A stretch of 24,042 bases of DNA from CAYLOC01 sp964385195 (GCA_964385195.1 CAYLOC010000024.1:1-24042); one strand, 5' to 3'. Positions 7,554 to 15,912 are shown, counted from the stretch's first letter. Numbers and translations: made by a program. Notes: generated by a model not told the origin, from the sequence alone.

Positions 7554-8843
7554 TCAGGCCCTCCTGCCGAACCGCGGGAACGCGCCGGCACCGGCGTACC
7601 GGGCGGAGTCGCCGAGCTCCTCCTCGATGCGGAGCAGCTGGTTGTACTTCGCCACGCGCTCGGACCTGGCCGGGGCCCCGGTCTTGAGCTGGCCGCAGTT
7701 GGTGGCGACGGCCAGGTCGGCGATGGTGGTGTCCTCGGTCTCCCCGGACCGGTGGCTCATCATGCAGTGCATCCGGGCCCGGTGCGCGAGGTCGACGGCG
7801 TCGAGGGTCTCGGTGAGCGACCCGATCTGGTTGACCTTCACCAACAGCGCGTTGGCCGAGGACTCCTCGATGCCCCGCCGGAGGCGCTCGGGGTTGGTGA
7901 CGAACAAGTCGTCGCCGACGACCTGCACCCGGTCACCGACATGCGTGGTCAGGGTGGCCCATCCGGACCAGTCGTCCTCGCTGAGCGGGTCTTCCAGGGA
8001 CACGATCGGGTAGTGCTCGAGCAGGTCGGCGTAGTACGCCGACATGTCCTCGGCGGTGCGGGTGCTGCCCTCGAAGGTGTAGTGCCCGGCCGTCGCGTCG
8101 TAGAACTCGGTGGCGGCGGCGTCGATCGCGAACGCGATGTCGTCACCCAGGGTGAGTCCGGCCCGGTCGACGGCGGTGGCGATCAGGTCCAGCGCGGCGC
8201 GGTTGGAGTCCAGGTCCGGGGCGAACCCGCCCTCGTCGCCGAGGCCGGTGGACAGCCCGGAGTCCTTCAGTACCGCCTTCAGGGCGTGGTACACGGCAGC
8301 GCCGTGTTCCAGGGCCTCCCGGAACGTGGGTGCCCCGATCGGGGCGATCATGAACTCCTGGATGTCGACGTTGCTGTCGGCGTGCGCGCCGCCGTTGAGG
8401 ATGTTCATCATCGGCACCGGGAGCAGGTGCGCGTTGGGCCCGCCGACATAGCGGAACAGCGGCAGGTTCGCCGCGGCGGCGGCCGCCTTGGCCACGGCCA
8501 GGGAGACGCCGAGGACCGCGTTGGCGCCCAGATGCGCCTTGTTCGGCGTACCGTCGAGGTCCACCAGGGCCTGGTCGAGCGCCCGCTGCTCGTCGGCGGG
8601 CAGGCCGACCACGGTGTCGCGGATGGCCTCGTTGACGGCCCGGACAGCGTCGAGGACGCCCTTACCGCCGTACCGCTCCCCGCCGTCGCGCCGCTCGACC
8701 GCCTCGAACTGGCCGGTGGATGCGCCGGAAGGCACCGCCGCCCGTCCACGTGTCCCGTCGTCGAGCCGGACCTCCACCTCCACGGTGGGGTTGCCCCGGG
8801 AGTCCAGGATCTCCCTGGCATGGACGGCATCGATCAACGCCAC
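7554..8843 (-). CDS. eno: Enolase (phosphopyruvate hydratase)
   Basis: Enolase converts 2-phosphoglycerate to phosphoenolpyruvate in glycolysis; it is cytosolic and Mg-dependent. It is 429 residues long, the normal bacterial length. The N-terminus IDAVHAREILDSRGNPTVEVEV is diagnostic. The substrate loop PSGASTGQFEAVERRDGG, the catalytic acid region GDEGGFAPDL, the metal ligands in AIDAAATEFYD, SLEDPLSEDDW and VGDDLFVTN, the catalytic lysine in LLVKVNQIG, and SHRSGETED are all present. It starts at GTG 8843 with a GGAGGA 6 bases upstream. It is followed closely by ftsB-DUF501-ppx-udgB, which it probably heads as an operon, and it is separated from mazG by 141 bases containing two hairpins. Confidence 0.98.
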   Translation of the reverse strand: MALIDAVHAREILDSRGNPTVEVEVRLDDGTRGRAAVPSGASTGQFEAVERRDGGERYGGKGVLDAVRAVNEAIRDTVVGLPADEQRALDQALVDLDGTPNKAHLGANAVLGVSLAVAKAAAAAANLPLFRYVGGPNAHLLPVPMMNILNGGAHADSNVDIQEFMIAPIGAPTFREALEHGAAVYHALKAVLKDSGLSTGLGDEGGFAPDLDSNRAALDLIATAVDRAGLTLGDDIAFAIDAAATEFYDATAGHYTFEGSTRTAEDMSAYYADLLEHYPIVSLEDPLSEDDWSGWATLTTHVGDRVQVVGDDLFVTNPERLRRGIEESSANALLVKVNQIGSLTETLDAVDLAHRARMHCMMSHRSGETEDTTIADLAVATNCGQLKTGAPARSERVAKYNQLLRIEEELGDSARYAGAGAFPRFGRRA

Positions 8844-8890
8844 AGCGGCTCCTCCCTGGGATTAGGTCGGCACCAGCCTACCCAGGCAAC

Positions 8891-8915
8891 GGCGTGGCTC
8901 CTGACAGGCCACGCC
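8891..8915. repeat. 8-bp inverted repeat in the eno upstream region
   Basis: GGCGTGGC (8891-8898) and GCCACGCC (8908-8915) are perfect complements with a 9-base loop. The repeat lies 48-72 bases upstream of the eno start. It could be an operator, a leader hairpin, or part of the transcription stop after mazG; the sequence does not decide. Confidence 0.5.
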
Positions 8916-8942
8916 CACCGCACCAGACCTCCACCACCGCAG

Positions 8943-8984
8943 CGTCCTGCAGGGCGCGCGCCCCGGCGCACCGGGTGCAGGACG
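8943..8984 (-). terminator. Hairpin directly after mazG, candidate terminator
   Basis: CGTCCTGCA (8943-8951) pairs with TGCAGGACG (8976-8984), a perfect 9-bp stem around a GC-rich 24-base loop. It begins right at the mazG TAA stop. There is no T-tract on the minus strand, as is common for actinobacterial terminators, so termination may be partial. It could separate mazG from eno transcription. Confidence 0.5.
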
Positions 8985-9638
8985 TTACTGCGGGTGCTGC
9001 TGTTCGGCGGCGCGGAGGGTGGCGATCTCCTTGCGGACGCGCTGCCGCAGCGCCTGCTCGGGGTCCAGCCCCGCGGTGTGCGCGGCGGCGACCAGGGCGA
9101 ACAGCACCTCCCCGAGTACGTCGGGGGTGTACTCGCTCTCCTCGGGTACCGGGACACTGAGCTGGGCGTGGGACCGGATCCCGCGGGCCACCACCTTGTC
9201 GGCCAGGCTCAGCGCGGGCAGGCCGAGCGGGAGGTCGTCCATGGCGGACTGCCGGGACTTCTCGGTGTCCTTGATGTCCTCCCAGTTCGCGGCGACGTCG
9301 GCGGCCCCGTCGACCTCGGTGTCGGCGAACACGTGCGGGTGCCGGCGCACCAGCTTGGCGACGATCTGCTCGGCGACGGCGTCGATGTCGAACCCGTCCG
9401 CACCGGCCTCGGAGGCGATCCGGGCGTGGAAGACCACCTGCAACAGCAGGTCCCCCAGCTCCTCTCGCAGCGCGGCGGTGTCACCCGACTCGATGGCGTC
9501 GATCGTCTCGTGGGTCTCCTCCAGCAGGTAGCGCACCAGCGACTCGTGCGTCTGCTGCTGGTCCCACGGGCACTCGCGGCGGAGCCGGTCCATGACCTCG
9601 ACCAGCTGCTGCAGCGGCGAGGTGGCGGCGTCAGCCAC
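8985..9638 (-). CDS. mazG: MazG family nucleoside triphosphate pyrophosphohydrolase
   Basis: MazG hydrolyses (d)NTPs to the monophosphate and pyrophosphate and cleans the nucleotide pool, including oxidised dNTPs in mycobacteria. The protein has 217 residues, with one complete MazG domain. CPWDQQQTHESLVRYLLEET (23-42) leads into the Mg-binding acidic set E40, E41 and E44, and REELGDLLLQVVFHA (58-72) provides E59/E60 and D63. A degenerate second half follows (VFADTEVDGAADVAANWEDIKDTEK). It is shorter than E. coli MazG (about 263) or M. tuberculosis MazG (about 325), so the second domain is reduced. The GTG start at 9638 overlaps the end of the upstream lipoprotein gene by 8 bases. The order mfd-lipoprotein-mazG-eno is as in M. 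tuberculosis Rv1020-Rv1023, apart from the order of the middle pair. Confidence 0.92.
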   Translation of the reverse strand: MADAATSPLQQLVEVMDRLRRECPWDQQQTHESLVRYLLEETHETIDAIESGDTAALREELGDLLLQVVFHARIASEAGADGFDIDAVAEQIVAKLVRRHPHVFADTEVDGAADVAANWEDIKDTEKSRQSAMDDLPLGLPALSLADKVVARGIRSHAQLSVPVPEESEYTPDVLGEVLFALVAAAHTAGLDPEQALRQRVRKEIATLRAAEQQHPQ

Positions 9639-10362
9639 AGGTTTGCGAGGGAGGCAGCCCGGCCGGGCCCTGCTGGGTCATCGCCTGCTTCGCCGACTCC
9701 GATACGGGGTCGGACAGCGAGCCGGATGCCTGGGTGACCTGGGTCCCGTTCCACCGTCCGTAGGCGGGGTTGACGCTGACGTCTTGCTTCTTGGCGAAGC
9801 CCTTCATGAACTTCTGGACCCGCTTGACCTCCTGGGGGGTCAGCGGCTCGAACTTCGCGGAGTGTTTCTTGGGGTTCTTCAGGTGCTGCAGGATCGCGCC
9901 GCGTTGCACGTTCGCCTTGCTGATGTTGTGGAAGAGGCTCTTCAGCGCCTTCCGTTCCTGGTCGCCGAGCTGACTGGGGTAGTTGGTGTTTCCCATCTCC
10001 CCGACGATGGCGGCGCGGCTGACGGTGAGCTTCATCTGCTGCGCGGCGGTGTTGACGAGGTGGTTCTGGACGATGATGTTCGTCACGAGGGTCCGCAGAT
10101 GTGCCACCGACTGGCTGGCACCGACAAGGCCTTGCATGTCCCGCTGGATATGCGCGAAGTCGCAGGTGGCCTGCACCAGCTGGTCCACCTTGTCCTGGGA
10201 GATGGCGGTGCCGTTCACGAGGGCCGCGGCACCCGGCTGGGACCCTCCTGCGCACCCGGTCAGGGCCAGTACCGCCACTGCGGCCGTGGCGCCGAGGGTA
10301 CGACGGCGGGTCGCCACTCGGCGTACCCGGCTTCGATGTGGCCAGCGTGCCCGTGCGGTCAC
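9631..10362 (-). CDS. SurA N-terminal-like lipoprotein
   Basis: This is a predicted secreted lipoprotein of 243 residues. A basic N-terminus (RARWPHRSRVRRVATRRR) is followed by a hydrophobic stretch and the lipobox LTGC with the lipidated cysteine at C37 (LGATAAVAVLALTGC). After the cysteine, AALVNGTAISQDKVDQLVQATCDFA resembles the start of the SurA/PpiC N-terminal chaperone domain (VNG..I...DVD). No parvulin PPIase domain follows, so it is probably a chaperone-like domain only. The start is GTG at 10362, inside a tandem repeat that also carries the mfd stop. It occupies the place of a lipoprotein gene next to mazG in related genomes. An envelope folding role is inference from the domain similarity. 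Confidence 0.78.
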   Translation of the reverse strand: MTARARWPHRSRVRRVATRRRTLGATAAVAVLALTGCAGGSQPGAAALVNGTAISQDKVDQLVQATCDFAHIQRDMQGLVGASQSVAHLRTLVTNIIVQNHLVNTAAQQMKLTVSRAAIVGEMGNTNYPSQLGDQERKALKSLFHNISKANVQRGAILQHLKNPKKHSAKFEPLTPQEVKRVQKFMKGFAKKQDVSVNPAYGRWNGTQVTQASGSLSDPVSESAKQAMTQQGPAGLPPSQTCG

Positions 10363-10400
10363 TGTGTGGTCCTCACTGTGTGGTCCTCACTGTATGGTCC
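10359..10400. repeat. Three tandem copies of a 14-bp unit at the mfd/lipoprotein junction
   Basis: The unit TCACTGTGTGGTCC occurs at 10359-10372 and 10373-10386. A third copy with one change (TCACTGTATGGTCC) is at 10387-10400. On the minus strand the first copy met encodes mfd codons, the middle one carries the mfd TGA stop (10373-10375), and the last carries the GTG start of the lipoprotein gene (10360-10362). A change in copy number would shift frame, because 14 is not a multiple of three. Confidence 0.95.
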
Positions 10401-13400
10401 TCCCTCGCGACGACGTCGTCGATGACCCGGCCCGCCCAATCTAGTATGGCGACGTCCCGCAGCGGTGTCCCGCCCACGAGTGCCGTCGTCGGACGCGGCA
10501 CCAAGATGCTATGCACCGCCGTCTTGACCACCGACTTCGGGTACAGCCGGTCCAGCCGAACGCGTCCGGACTCCGGCAGGTCGACCGGCCCGAAGCGGAC
10601 GTACTTGCCCTGCACATTGACGTCGGTCAGGCCGGCCTGCCGCGCCTTGGCCCGCAGCACTGCCACCGCCAGCAGGTTCTGTACCGGATCCGGCACCGGG
10701 CCGTACCGGTCCTCCATCTCGACCCGCAGCTCGTCCACCTCGTCGACGCCGGCGTTGGCGACCCGCCGGTACATCTCCAGCCGGAGCCGCTCGCTGGGGA
10801 CGTAGTCGTGCGGCAGGTGGGCGTCCACCGGGAGCTCGATGCGTACGTCGGTGTCCTCGGCCTCGCCCTCCCCGCGGTACTCCGCGACGGCCTCCCCCAC
10901 CAGGCGCACGTAGAGGTCGAACCCGACGTCGGCGATGTGCCCGGACTGCTCCCCGCCCAGGAGGTTGCCGGCGCCGCGGATCTCTAAGTCCTTCATCGCC
11001 ACCGCCATGCCGGCACCGAGCTCGGCGTTCTGCGCGATCGTGGCCAGCCGGTCGTGAGCGGTCTCGGTCAGCGGTTTCTCCGGCGGGTAGAGGAAGTAGG
11101 CGTAGGCGCGCTCCGCCCCACGCCCGACCCGGCCGCGGAGCTGGTGCAGCTGCGACAGGCCGAGCAGGTCCGCACGTTCGATGATGAGCGTGTTGGCGTT
11201 GGGGACGTCGAGCCCGGCCTCCACGATCGTGGTGCACACGAGGACATCGGCCTTCTGCTCCCAGAAGTCCACCATGACCTGTTCGAGCTGCTGCTCGTGC
11301 ATCTGCCCATGGGCGGCGGCGATCCGTGCCTCGGGGATCAGGTCGTGCAGCCGTTTGACCACCCGGTCAATGCTTTGCACCCGGTTGTGCACGAAGAACA
11401 CCTGTCCCTCGCGCAGCAGCTCCCGCCGGATCGCCGCGACGACCTGCTTGTCGTCGTAATGGCCGACGAACGTCAGCACCGGGTGCCGCTCCTCGGGCGG
11501 CGTCATGATCGTCGACATCTCCCGGATGCCGGTGATCGCCATCTCCAGCGTTCGTGGGATCGGGGTGGCCGACATCGACAGTACGTCGACGGCGGTGCGC
11601 AGCCGCTTCAGTGCCTCTTTGTGCTCGACACCGAACCGCTGCTCCTCATCGACGATGATCAGCCCGAGGTCCTTGGTCTTCACGTCGGAGTCGAGCAGCC
11701 GGTGGGTGCCGATGACGATGTCGACGGTGCCGTCCCTCAGCCCCTCAACCACGGCACGGGCCTCGGTGTCGGTCTGGAACCGGCTCAGCGCGGCGATGTT
11801 GACCGGGAACCCGGTGAACCGTTCTGCGAACGTCTGGTAGTGCTGTTGCACCAGCAGCGTGGTGGGGACGAGGATCACCACCTGCTTGCCGTCCTGGACG
11901 GCCTTGAACGCGGCGCGCACCGCGATCTCGGTCTTTCCGTAGCCGACGTCGCCACAGATCAGCCGGTCCATCGGGACCGGCTGTTCCATGTCTTTCTTCA
12001 CCTCGTCGACACTGGCCAGCTGGTCCGGGGTCTCCACGTAGGGGAAGGCGTCCTCCAGCTCGCGCTGCCAGGGTGTGTCCGGGGCGAAGGCGTGGCCCTT
12101 GGTGGCCTGCCGTGCCGCGTACAGCTTGATCAGCTCGGCGGCGATCTCGCGCACCGCCTTGCGTGCGCGGCCCTTCCGGCGTTTCCAGTCCGATCCGCCG
12201 AGCCGGTCCAGGGACGGCTGTTCGCCGCCGACGTACCGCGTCACCTGGTCCAGCGAGTCGGTCGGGACGAACAGCCGGTCGGCGGGCTTGCCCCGGCGCG
12301 AGGCGGCGTACTCGATGACGACGTACTCGCGGGTGGCGCCGGCGACGGTCCGCTGGATCATCTCGACGTACCGGCCGACCCCGTGCTGCTCGTGCACGAG
12401 GTAGTCGCCGGGACGCAGTTCCAGGGGGTCGATCTGTTTCCGGCGCCGGGTCGGCATCCGGGTGGACTCCGCGGCGGTGTCCCGCTGCCCGGCCAGGTCG
12501 GCGCCGGTGAGGACGATGAGGTCGACGGCGTCGGCGGAGAACCCGTACCGGATGCCACCCCGTGCCACCTCGACCACCGCCGGCTCGGGCTCGGTGTCCA
12601 GGTCGTCGACGAACCGGGCGGGGACGTCGTGTTCCTTGAGCACCTCCACCAGGCGCTGGCCGGGACCCGGGCCCTCGGTGACCAGCACCACCCGCTGTTG
12701 CCGGTGGACGTACCCAGCCAGGTCGCGGATCGCGGTGACGGTGTCGCCACGGTAGGTGGTGGTGGGCCGCAGGCCGAGCCGGAGCGCCTCGACGCTGGAG
12801 GTGGTGTCGACGTCGAGGACGACCTCCTCCCCGGTCTCGGTGCGCAGCGGGGCGGCCGGCTCCGCCGGTGACGGAGCCGCCTCCGGGTCGGTGGTGAAGG
12901 GGCTGACCGACCACCAGCCCAGCCCCCGGGCCATCGCGTGCGTGCGTACGTCGCCGAGGCCGCGGTAGGCGGCGGCGCCGAGGTCGATCGGGGCCTGGCC
13001 GCCGCCGGCGGCTGCGGCCCAGGAGGCGTGGAGGAACTCCTGGCTGGTGGTGACGAGGTCCCGCGCGCGGGCGCGGACCCGCTCGGGGTCGCAGACCACG
13101 ACGACCGCGTCCTGCGGGAGCAGGTCGACCAGCAGCTCCATCTCGTCGACCAGGGCCGGGGCCAGCGACTCCATCCCCTCGACCGCGTGGCCGTCGGCCA
13201 TCCGGTGCAGCATCTCGGCGAGCTCGGGGTGCTGTTCGGCCAGCGCCATGGCCCGTTTGCGGACGTCATCGGTCAGCAGCAGCTCCCGACAGGGGGGTGC
13301 CCACAGCCCGTCCGGCGCCGGGCCGAGGGTCCGCTGGTCGGCCACGGCGAAGTGCCGGATCTCCTCCACCGTGTCGCCCCAGAACTCCACCCGCACCGGG

Positions 13401-13996
13401 TGGTCCTCGGTAGGTGGGAACACGTCGATGAGGCCGCCGCGTACGGCGAACTCGCCGCGCCGTTGTACCAGGTCCACCCGGTGGTAAGCAGCCGCCGCGA
13501 GCCGGCGTACGACCTCTTCGAGATCGACCTCGTCGTCCGCCGCGAGCCCGACCGGCTCCAGGTCGGCCAGCCCTTTCACCTGCGGCTGCAGCACCGACCG
13601 GACCGGGGCGACGACCACCCGCAGCCGTCCGTGGCTGCCGGTGGCCTCGGCGTGCACCAGCCGGCGGAGGACCGCGAGCCGGCGGCCGACGGTGTCCGAC
13701 CGCGGGGAGAGCCGCTCGTGCGGCAGCGTCTCCCACGCCGGGTAGGTGGAGACGTTTTCGGCGGGGATCAGGGAGGAGACGGCGCCGGCGATGTCGTCGC
13801 ACTCGCGGGCGGTCGCGGTGACCACCAGCACGGTCCGGTCCCGGCCGAGGGGCGCGGGTGCGGCGAGGGCGGCAGCGAGCAGGGGCCGGGCGGCGGGCGG
13901 TCCGGAGATGTCCAGGGCCGGGGTATCAGCCGCCTGCAACGCGCGCGCGAAGGACGGTTCGGCGGTGAGGAGCGGGAGGAGGGCGGTGAGCGACAT
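10373..13996 (-). CDS. mfd: Transcription-repair coupling factor
   Basis: Mfd displaces RNA polymerase stalled at DNA lesions and recruits UvrA. At 1207 residues it has the usual length. Order of domains: the UvrB-like N-terminal part (about 1-470, with YPAWETLPHERLSPRSD and RGGLIDVFPPTEDHPVRVEFWGD), the RNA polymerase interaction domain (about 515-580, with RPGDYLVHEQHGVGRYVEM), and the RecG-like translocase. The translocase has Walker A GDVGYGKTE near residue 683, DEEQRFG near 783, the SATPIPRTLEM motif, and the HQLRGRVGRG motif. The C-terminal D7 domain completes it. The ATG at 13996 has an AGGAG just upstream. One in-frame TTA leucine codon (10985-10987, residue 1004) is rare for such a GC-rich gene. 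The gene follows a hairpin terminator, so it probably starts its own transcription unit (mfd, lipoprotein, mazG). Confidence 0.98.
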   Translation of the reverse strand: MSLTALLPLLTAEPSFARALQAADTPALDISGPPAARPLLAAALAAPAPLGRDRTVLVVTATARECDDIAGAVSSLIPAENVSTYPAWETLPHERLSPRSDTVGRRLAVLRRLVHAEATGSHGRLRVVVAPVRSVLQPQVKGLADLEPVGLAADDEVDLEEVVRRLAAAAYHRVDLVQRRGEFAVRGGLIDVFPPTEDHPVRVEFWGDTVEEIRHFAVADQRTLGPAPDGLWAPPCRELLLTDDVRKRAMALAEQHPELAEMLHRMADGHAVEGMESLAPALVDEMELLVDLLPQDAVVVVCDPERVRARARDLVTTSQEFLHASWAAAAGGGQAPIDLGAAAYRGLGDVRTHAMARGLGWWSVSPFTTDPEAAPSPAEPAAPLRTETGEEVVLDVDTTSSVEALRLGLRPTTTYRGDTVTAIRDLAGYVHRQQRVVLVTEGPGPGQRLVEVLKEHDVPARFVDDLDTEPEPAVVEVARGGIRYGFSADAVDLIVLTGADLAGQRDTAAESTRMPTRRRKQIDPLELRPGDYLVHEQHGVGRYVEMIQRTVAGATREYVVIEYAASRRGKPADRLFVPTDSLDQVTRYVGGEQPSLDRLGGSDWKRRKGRARKAVREIAAELIKLYAARQATKGHAFAPDTPWQRELEDAFPYVETPDQLASVDEVKKDMEQPVPMDRLICGDVGYGKTEIAVRAAFKAVQDGKQVVILVPTTLLVQQHYQTFAERFTGFPVNIAALSRFQTDTEARAVVEGLRDGTVDIVIGTHRLLDSDVKTKDLGLIIVDEEQRFGVEHKEALKRLRTAVDVLSMSATPIPRTLEMAITGIREMSTIMTPPEERHPVLTFVGHYDDKQVVAAIRRELLREGQVFFVHNRVQSIDRVVKRLHDLIPEARIAAAHGQMHEQQLEQVMVDFWEQKADVLVCTTIVEAGLDVPNANTLIIERADLLGLSQLHQLRGRVGRGAERAYAYFLYPPEKPLTETAHDRLATIAQNAELGAGMAVAMKDLEIRGAGNLLGGEQSGHIADVGFDLYVRLVGEAVAEYRGEGEAEDTDVRIELPVDAHLPHDYVPSERLRLEMYRRVANAGVDEVDELRVEMEDRYGPVPDPVQNLLAVAVLRAKARQAGLTDVNVQGKYVRFGPVDLPESGRVRLDRLYPKSVVKTAVHSILVPRPTTALVGGTPLRDVAILDWAGRVIDDVVAREDHTVRTTQ

Positions 13997-14034
13997 GAGC
14001 TCCTGTCCGGAGGTCGGTATGAGCGCAGCACAGC

Positions 14035-14061
14035 AAACCCCCGTTCCGGAGGGGCGGGGGG
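14035..14061 (-). terminator. Hairpin terminator after the nitronate monooxygenase-like gene
   Basis: On the minus strand CCCCCG (14060-14055) pairs with CGGGGG (14043-14038) around an 11-base loop and is followed by TTTGC. It lies 20 bases beyond the TAG stop of the upstream gene and 39 bases before mfd. This is a GC-rich stem with a short T run, and so a plausible intrinsic terminator. Confidence 0.5.
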
Positions 14062-14080
14062 TGTGGGGTGCGGACCCAGC

Positions 14081-15049
14081 CTACCCGGTCTGCCGGTGGA
14101 GGAGGGCGGCTGCCTCGTCGGTGAGGGCGGCGACCACGTCCCCGGCAGGGCGCTGCTGGGTGACGGCGCCGACCCCCTGGCCGGCGTAGACCGGGGCGAT
14201 GTCGTAGTCACCGTTGGTCTTCGCCCGGCGCATCACCGCGGCGGCGTCGGGATCCCGCGTGAGGTCGTCGACCCGGTCGTGCCAGGTGTCGGCGAACGTG
14301 TTCCGCAGTGCGCGTCCGCCGTAGCCGTCCGGCCACGGGATCTGCCCGGCGATGTCGAACACGCGGGTGTAGACGGTGTCCTCGGCGGACGCGTCGAGGA
14401 CGCGCTCACGTGCGGTCGCGGTGTTGGCGCCCTCGGGGCAGGCGAGGAAGGCGGTGCCCACCCAGGCACCGGCGGCTCCGGCGGCGAGTACGGCGGCCAG
14501 CCCGCGGCCGGTGCTGATGCCGCCGGCAGCGAGCACCGGCCGGTCGACGGCGTCGAGGACGGCCTGGAGCAGCGGAAGGGTCGCCACCCGGTTGCGTCCG
14601 TGGCCGCCGGCCTCGGCCCCGCGGGCCACCACGAGGTCCACCCCGGCACGTGCCGCCTCGACCGCCTCGGCGACGTCGCCGACCTGGGTGGCCACGGCGA
14701 TCCCGGCCTCCTGCAACGGCCCGACGTAGGGGCGGTAGTCACCGAAGCTGACCGACACCAGGGCGGGGCGTGCGGCGATGGCGGCGTCGAGCGGGGCGCG
14801 GTCCCGCGCGAGCGCCCAGGCCATCAGCCCGATGCCGAACGGCCGGTGGGCAGCCACGGCCACGGCAGCCTCCTCGGTGACTGTCTCGGCGGACATCGTG
14901 GACCCGGCGCCGACCATCCCCAACGCGCCGGCGGTCGAGACCGCCGCGGCGAGCCGCCCGCCGGCCGCGCCCGCCATCGGCGCGCACACGATCGGCGTAC
15001 GCAGGCCGAGGCGCTCGGTCAGCGCGGTCCGCAAGGGGTCGGTGGTCAC
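14081..15049 (-). CDS. Nitronate monooxygenase / 2-nitropropane dioxygenase-like flavoprotein
   Basis: This family of FMN-dependent TIM-barrel enzymes oxidises alkyl nitronates, detoxifying propionate-3-nitronate; some members are enoyl-ACP reductases (FabK). From GTG 15049 the protein has 322 residues. The N-terminal PIVCAPMAGAAGGRLAAAVS is the family's FMN-side entry strand. VARGAEAGGHGRN carries the conserved EAGGH with the likely catalytic histidine. AAGGISTGRGLAAVLAAGA and GAWVGTAFLACPE form the phosphate-binding region. The GTG start overlaps the stop of the cysQ-like gene as GTGA, so the pair is probably coupled. The exact substrate is not decided by sequence; a quinone reductase or FabK-like role is possible. 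It ends before a hairpin. Confidence 0.83.
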   Translation of the reverse strand: MTTDPLRTALTERLGLRTPIVCAPMAGAAGGRLAAAVSTAGALGMVGAGSTMSAETVTEEAAVAVAAHRPFGIGLMAWALARDRAPLDAAIAARPALVSVSFGDYRPYVGPLQEAGIAVATQVGDVAEAVEAARAGVDLVVARGAEAGGHGRNRVATLPLLQAVLDAVDRPVLAAGGISTGRGLAAVLAAGAAGAWVGTAFLACPEGANTATARERVLDASAEDTVYTRVFDIAGQIPWPDGYGGRALRNTFADTWHDRVDDLTRDPDAAAVMRRAKTNGDYDIAPVYAGQGVGAVTQQRPAGDVVAALTDEAAALLHRQTG

Positions 15050-15882
15050 ACCCCGTCTCCGTGCTCGGCCCAGTAGCCCTGGACGAACGACGCGACCCGG
15101 TCGGCGTACTCCTGGCGGCACACCAGCAGGTCCGGCAGCCAGACCTCGTCGCGGTTGTAGCGCAGCGGTGCGCCGTCAGCGCGGCTGGTGTGCAGACCGG
15201 CGGCGCGGGCGACGGCGACCGGGGCGGCGGAGTCCCACTCGTACTGGCCGCCGCCGTGGACGTAGATGTCGGAGACGTCGCGGACGACGGAGATGACCTT
15301 GGCGCCGGCGGACCCCATCGGGACCAGCTCGGCGCCGAGCTGCTCGGCCAGCACCGGGACGAACTCCGGGGGGCGGGTGCGGCTGCACGCGATGCGTGGC
15401 GGGCCGTCGGTGCGCGGAGGAACAGTCGGAGGATCAGCGGTGCTGAACGTGGTGTCCATGCCGGGCTGGGCGACGGCACCGGCGACCAGGTCGTCGGCGT
15501 CGCGGGTCCACAGTGCGACGTGGACCGCCCAGTCGTCCCGTGGTGGCTCGGAGAACTCCCGGGTCCCGTCCAGGGGGTCGACGATCCAGACGCGGTCCGC
15601 GTGGACGCGGGCCGGGTCGTCCTTGCCCTCCTCGCTGAGGACGGTGTCGCCGGGGCGGTGCTCGGACAGCAACCGCATGAGGACGGCTTGGCCGAGTTGG
15701 TCGCCGGCATCCTTCAGCGCCTTCCCGCTCAGCCCGTGGTCGCTGCCGCGGAGGGCCTGGAGCCGTTCACCGGCCACGGTCGCGGCCCAGGCGGCGAAGG
15801 CGTGGTCGTCGGCCGCCGCGTCCGACGACGGCTGCGGGAGGTCGCCGTACTCGCTCGGGTTGGGCTGGTCGGTCGCAGTCAC
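15046..15882 (-). CDS. cysQ: 3'(2'),5'-bisphosphate nucleotidase CysQ-type (inositol monophosphatase family)
   Basis: The family removes phosphate from 3'-phosphoadenosine 5'-phosphate in sulfate assimilation, or from inositol phosphates. I choose GTG 15882 (278 residues), which has GGAAGG-GGGG just upstream; the frame continues to 15933 without a better site. The metal-binding signatures are present: LSEEGKDD (the E-E pair), WIVDPLDGTREFSE (the DPxDGT motif) and EWDSAAPVAVARAAGLHTS (the WDxAAP motif). The DPLDGTREF plus WAVHVAL pattern fits CysQ-like members, such as M. tuberculosis Rv2131c, better than SuhB. The stop overlaps the nitronate monooxygenase-like gene by GTGA. Upstream lies a 70-bp palindrome copy. 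The substrate is inferred. Confidence 0.85.
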   Translation of the reverse strand: MTATDQPNPSEYGDLPQPSSDAAADDHAFAAWAATVAGERLQALRGSDHGLSGKALKDAGDQLGQAVLMRLLSEHRPGDTVLSEEGKDDPARVHADRVWIVDPLDGTREFSEPPRDDWAVHVALWTRDADDLVAGAVAQPGMDTTFSTADPPTVPPRTDGPPRIACSRTRPPEFVPVLAEQLGAELVPMGSAGAKVISVVRDVSDIYVHGGGQYEWDSAAPVAVARAAGLHTSRADGAPLRYNRDEVWLPDLLVCRQEYADRVASFVQGYWAEHGDGV

Positions 15883-15912
15883 GTCCCCACCTTCCCACAC
15901 CCCCGCACCCGC

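Noticed and set aside
7500..9737. A 745-residue plus-strand open frame opposite ftsB, eno and mazG
   Set aside because: It runs antisense to three certain genes and has the low-complexity Val/Gly/Arg/Gln composition of a GC-rich shadow frame, with no recognisable motif.
10359..10400. Tandem repeats as regulatory iterons
   Set aside because: They lie within a coding junction with no promoter or replication gene nearby; a coding and translation-coupling explanation is simpler.
11054..12871. A 605-residue plus-strand open frame inside mfd
   Set aside because: It is fully antisense to mfd, where the coding strand shows all helicase motifs; it is explained by GC-biased third codon positions.
12938..15076. 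A 712-residue plus-strand open frame opposite mfd and the nitronate monooxygenase-like gene
   Set aside because: It is a shadow frame, antisense to well-supported genes, with no domain signature.
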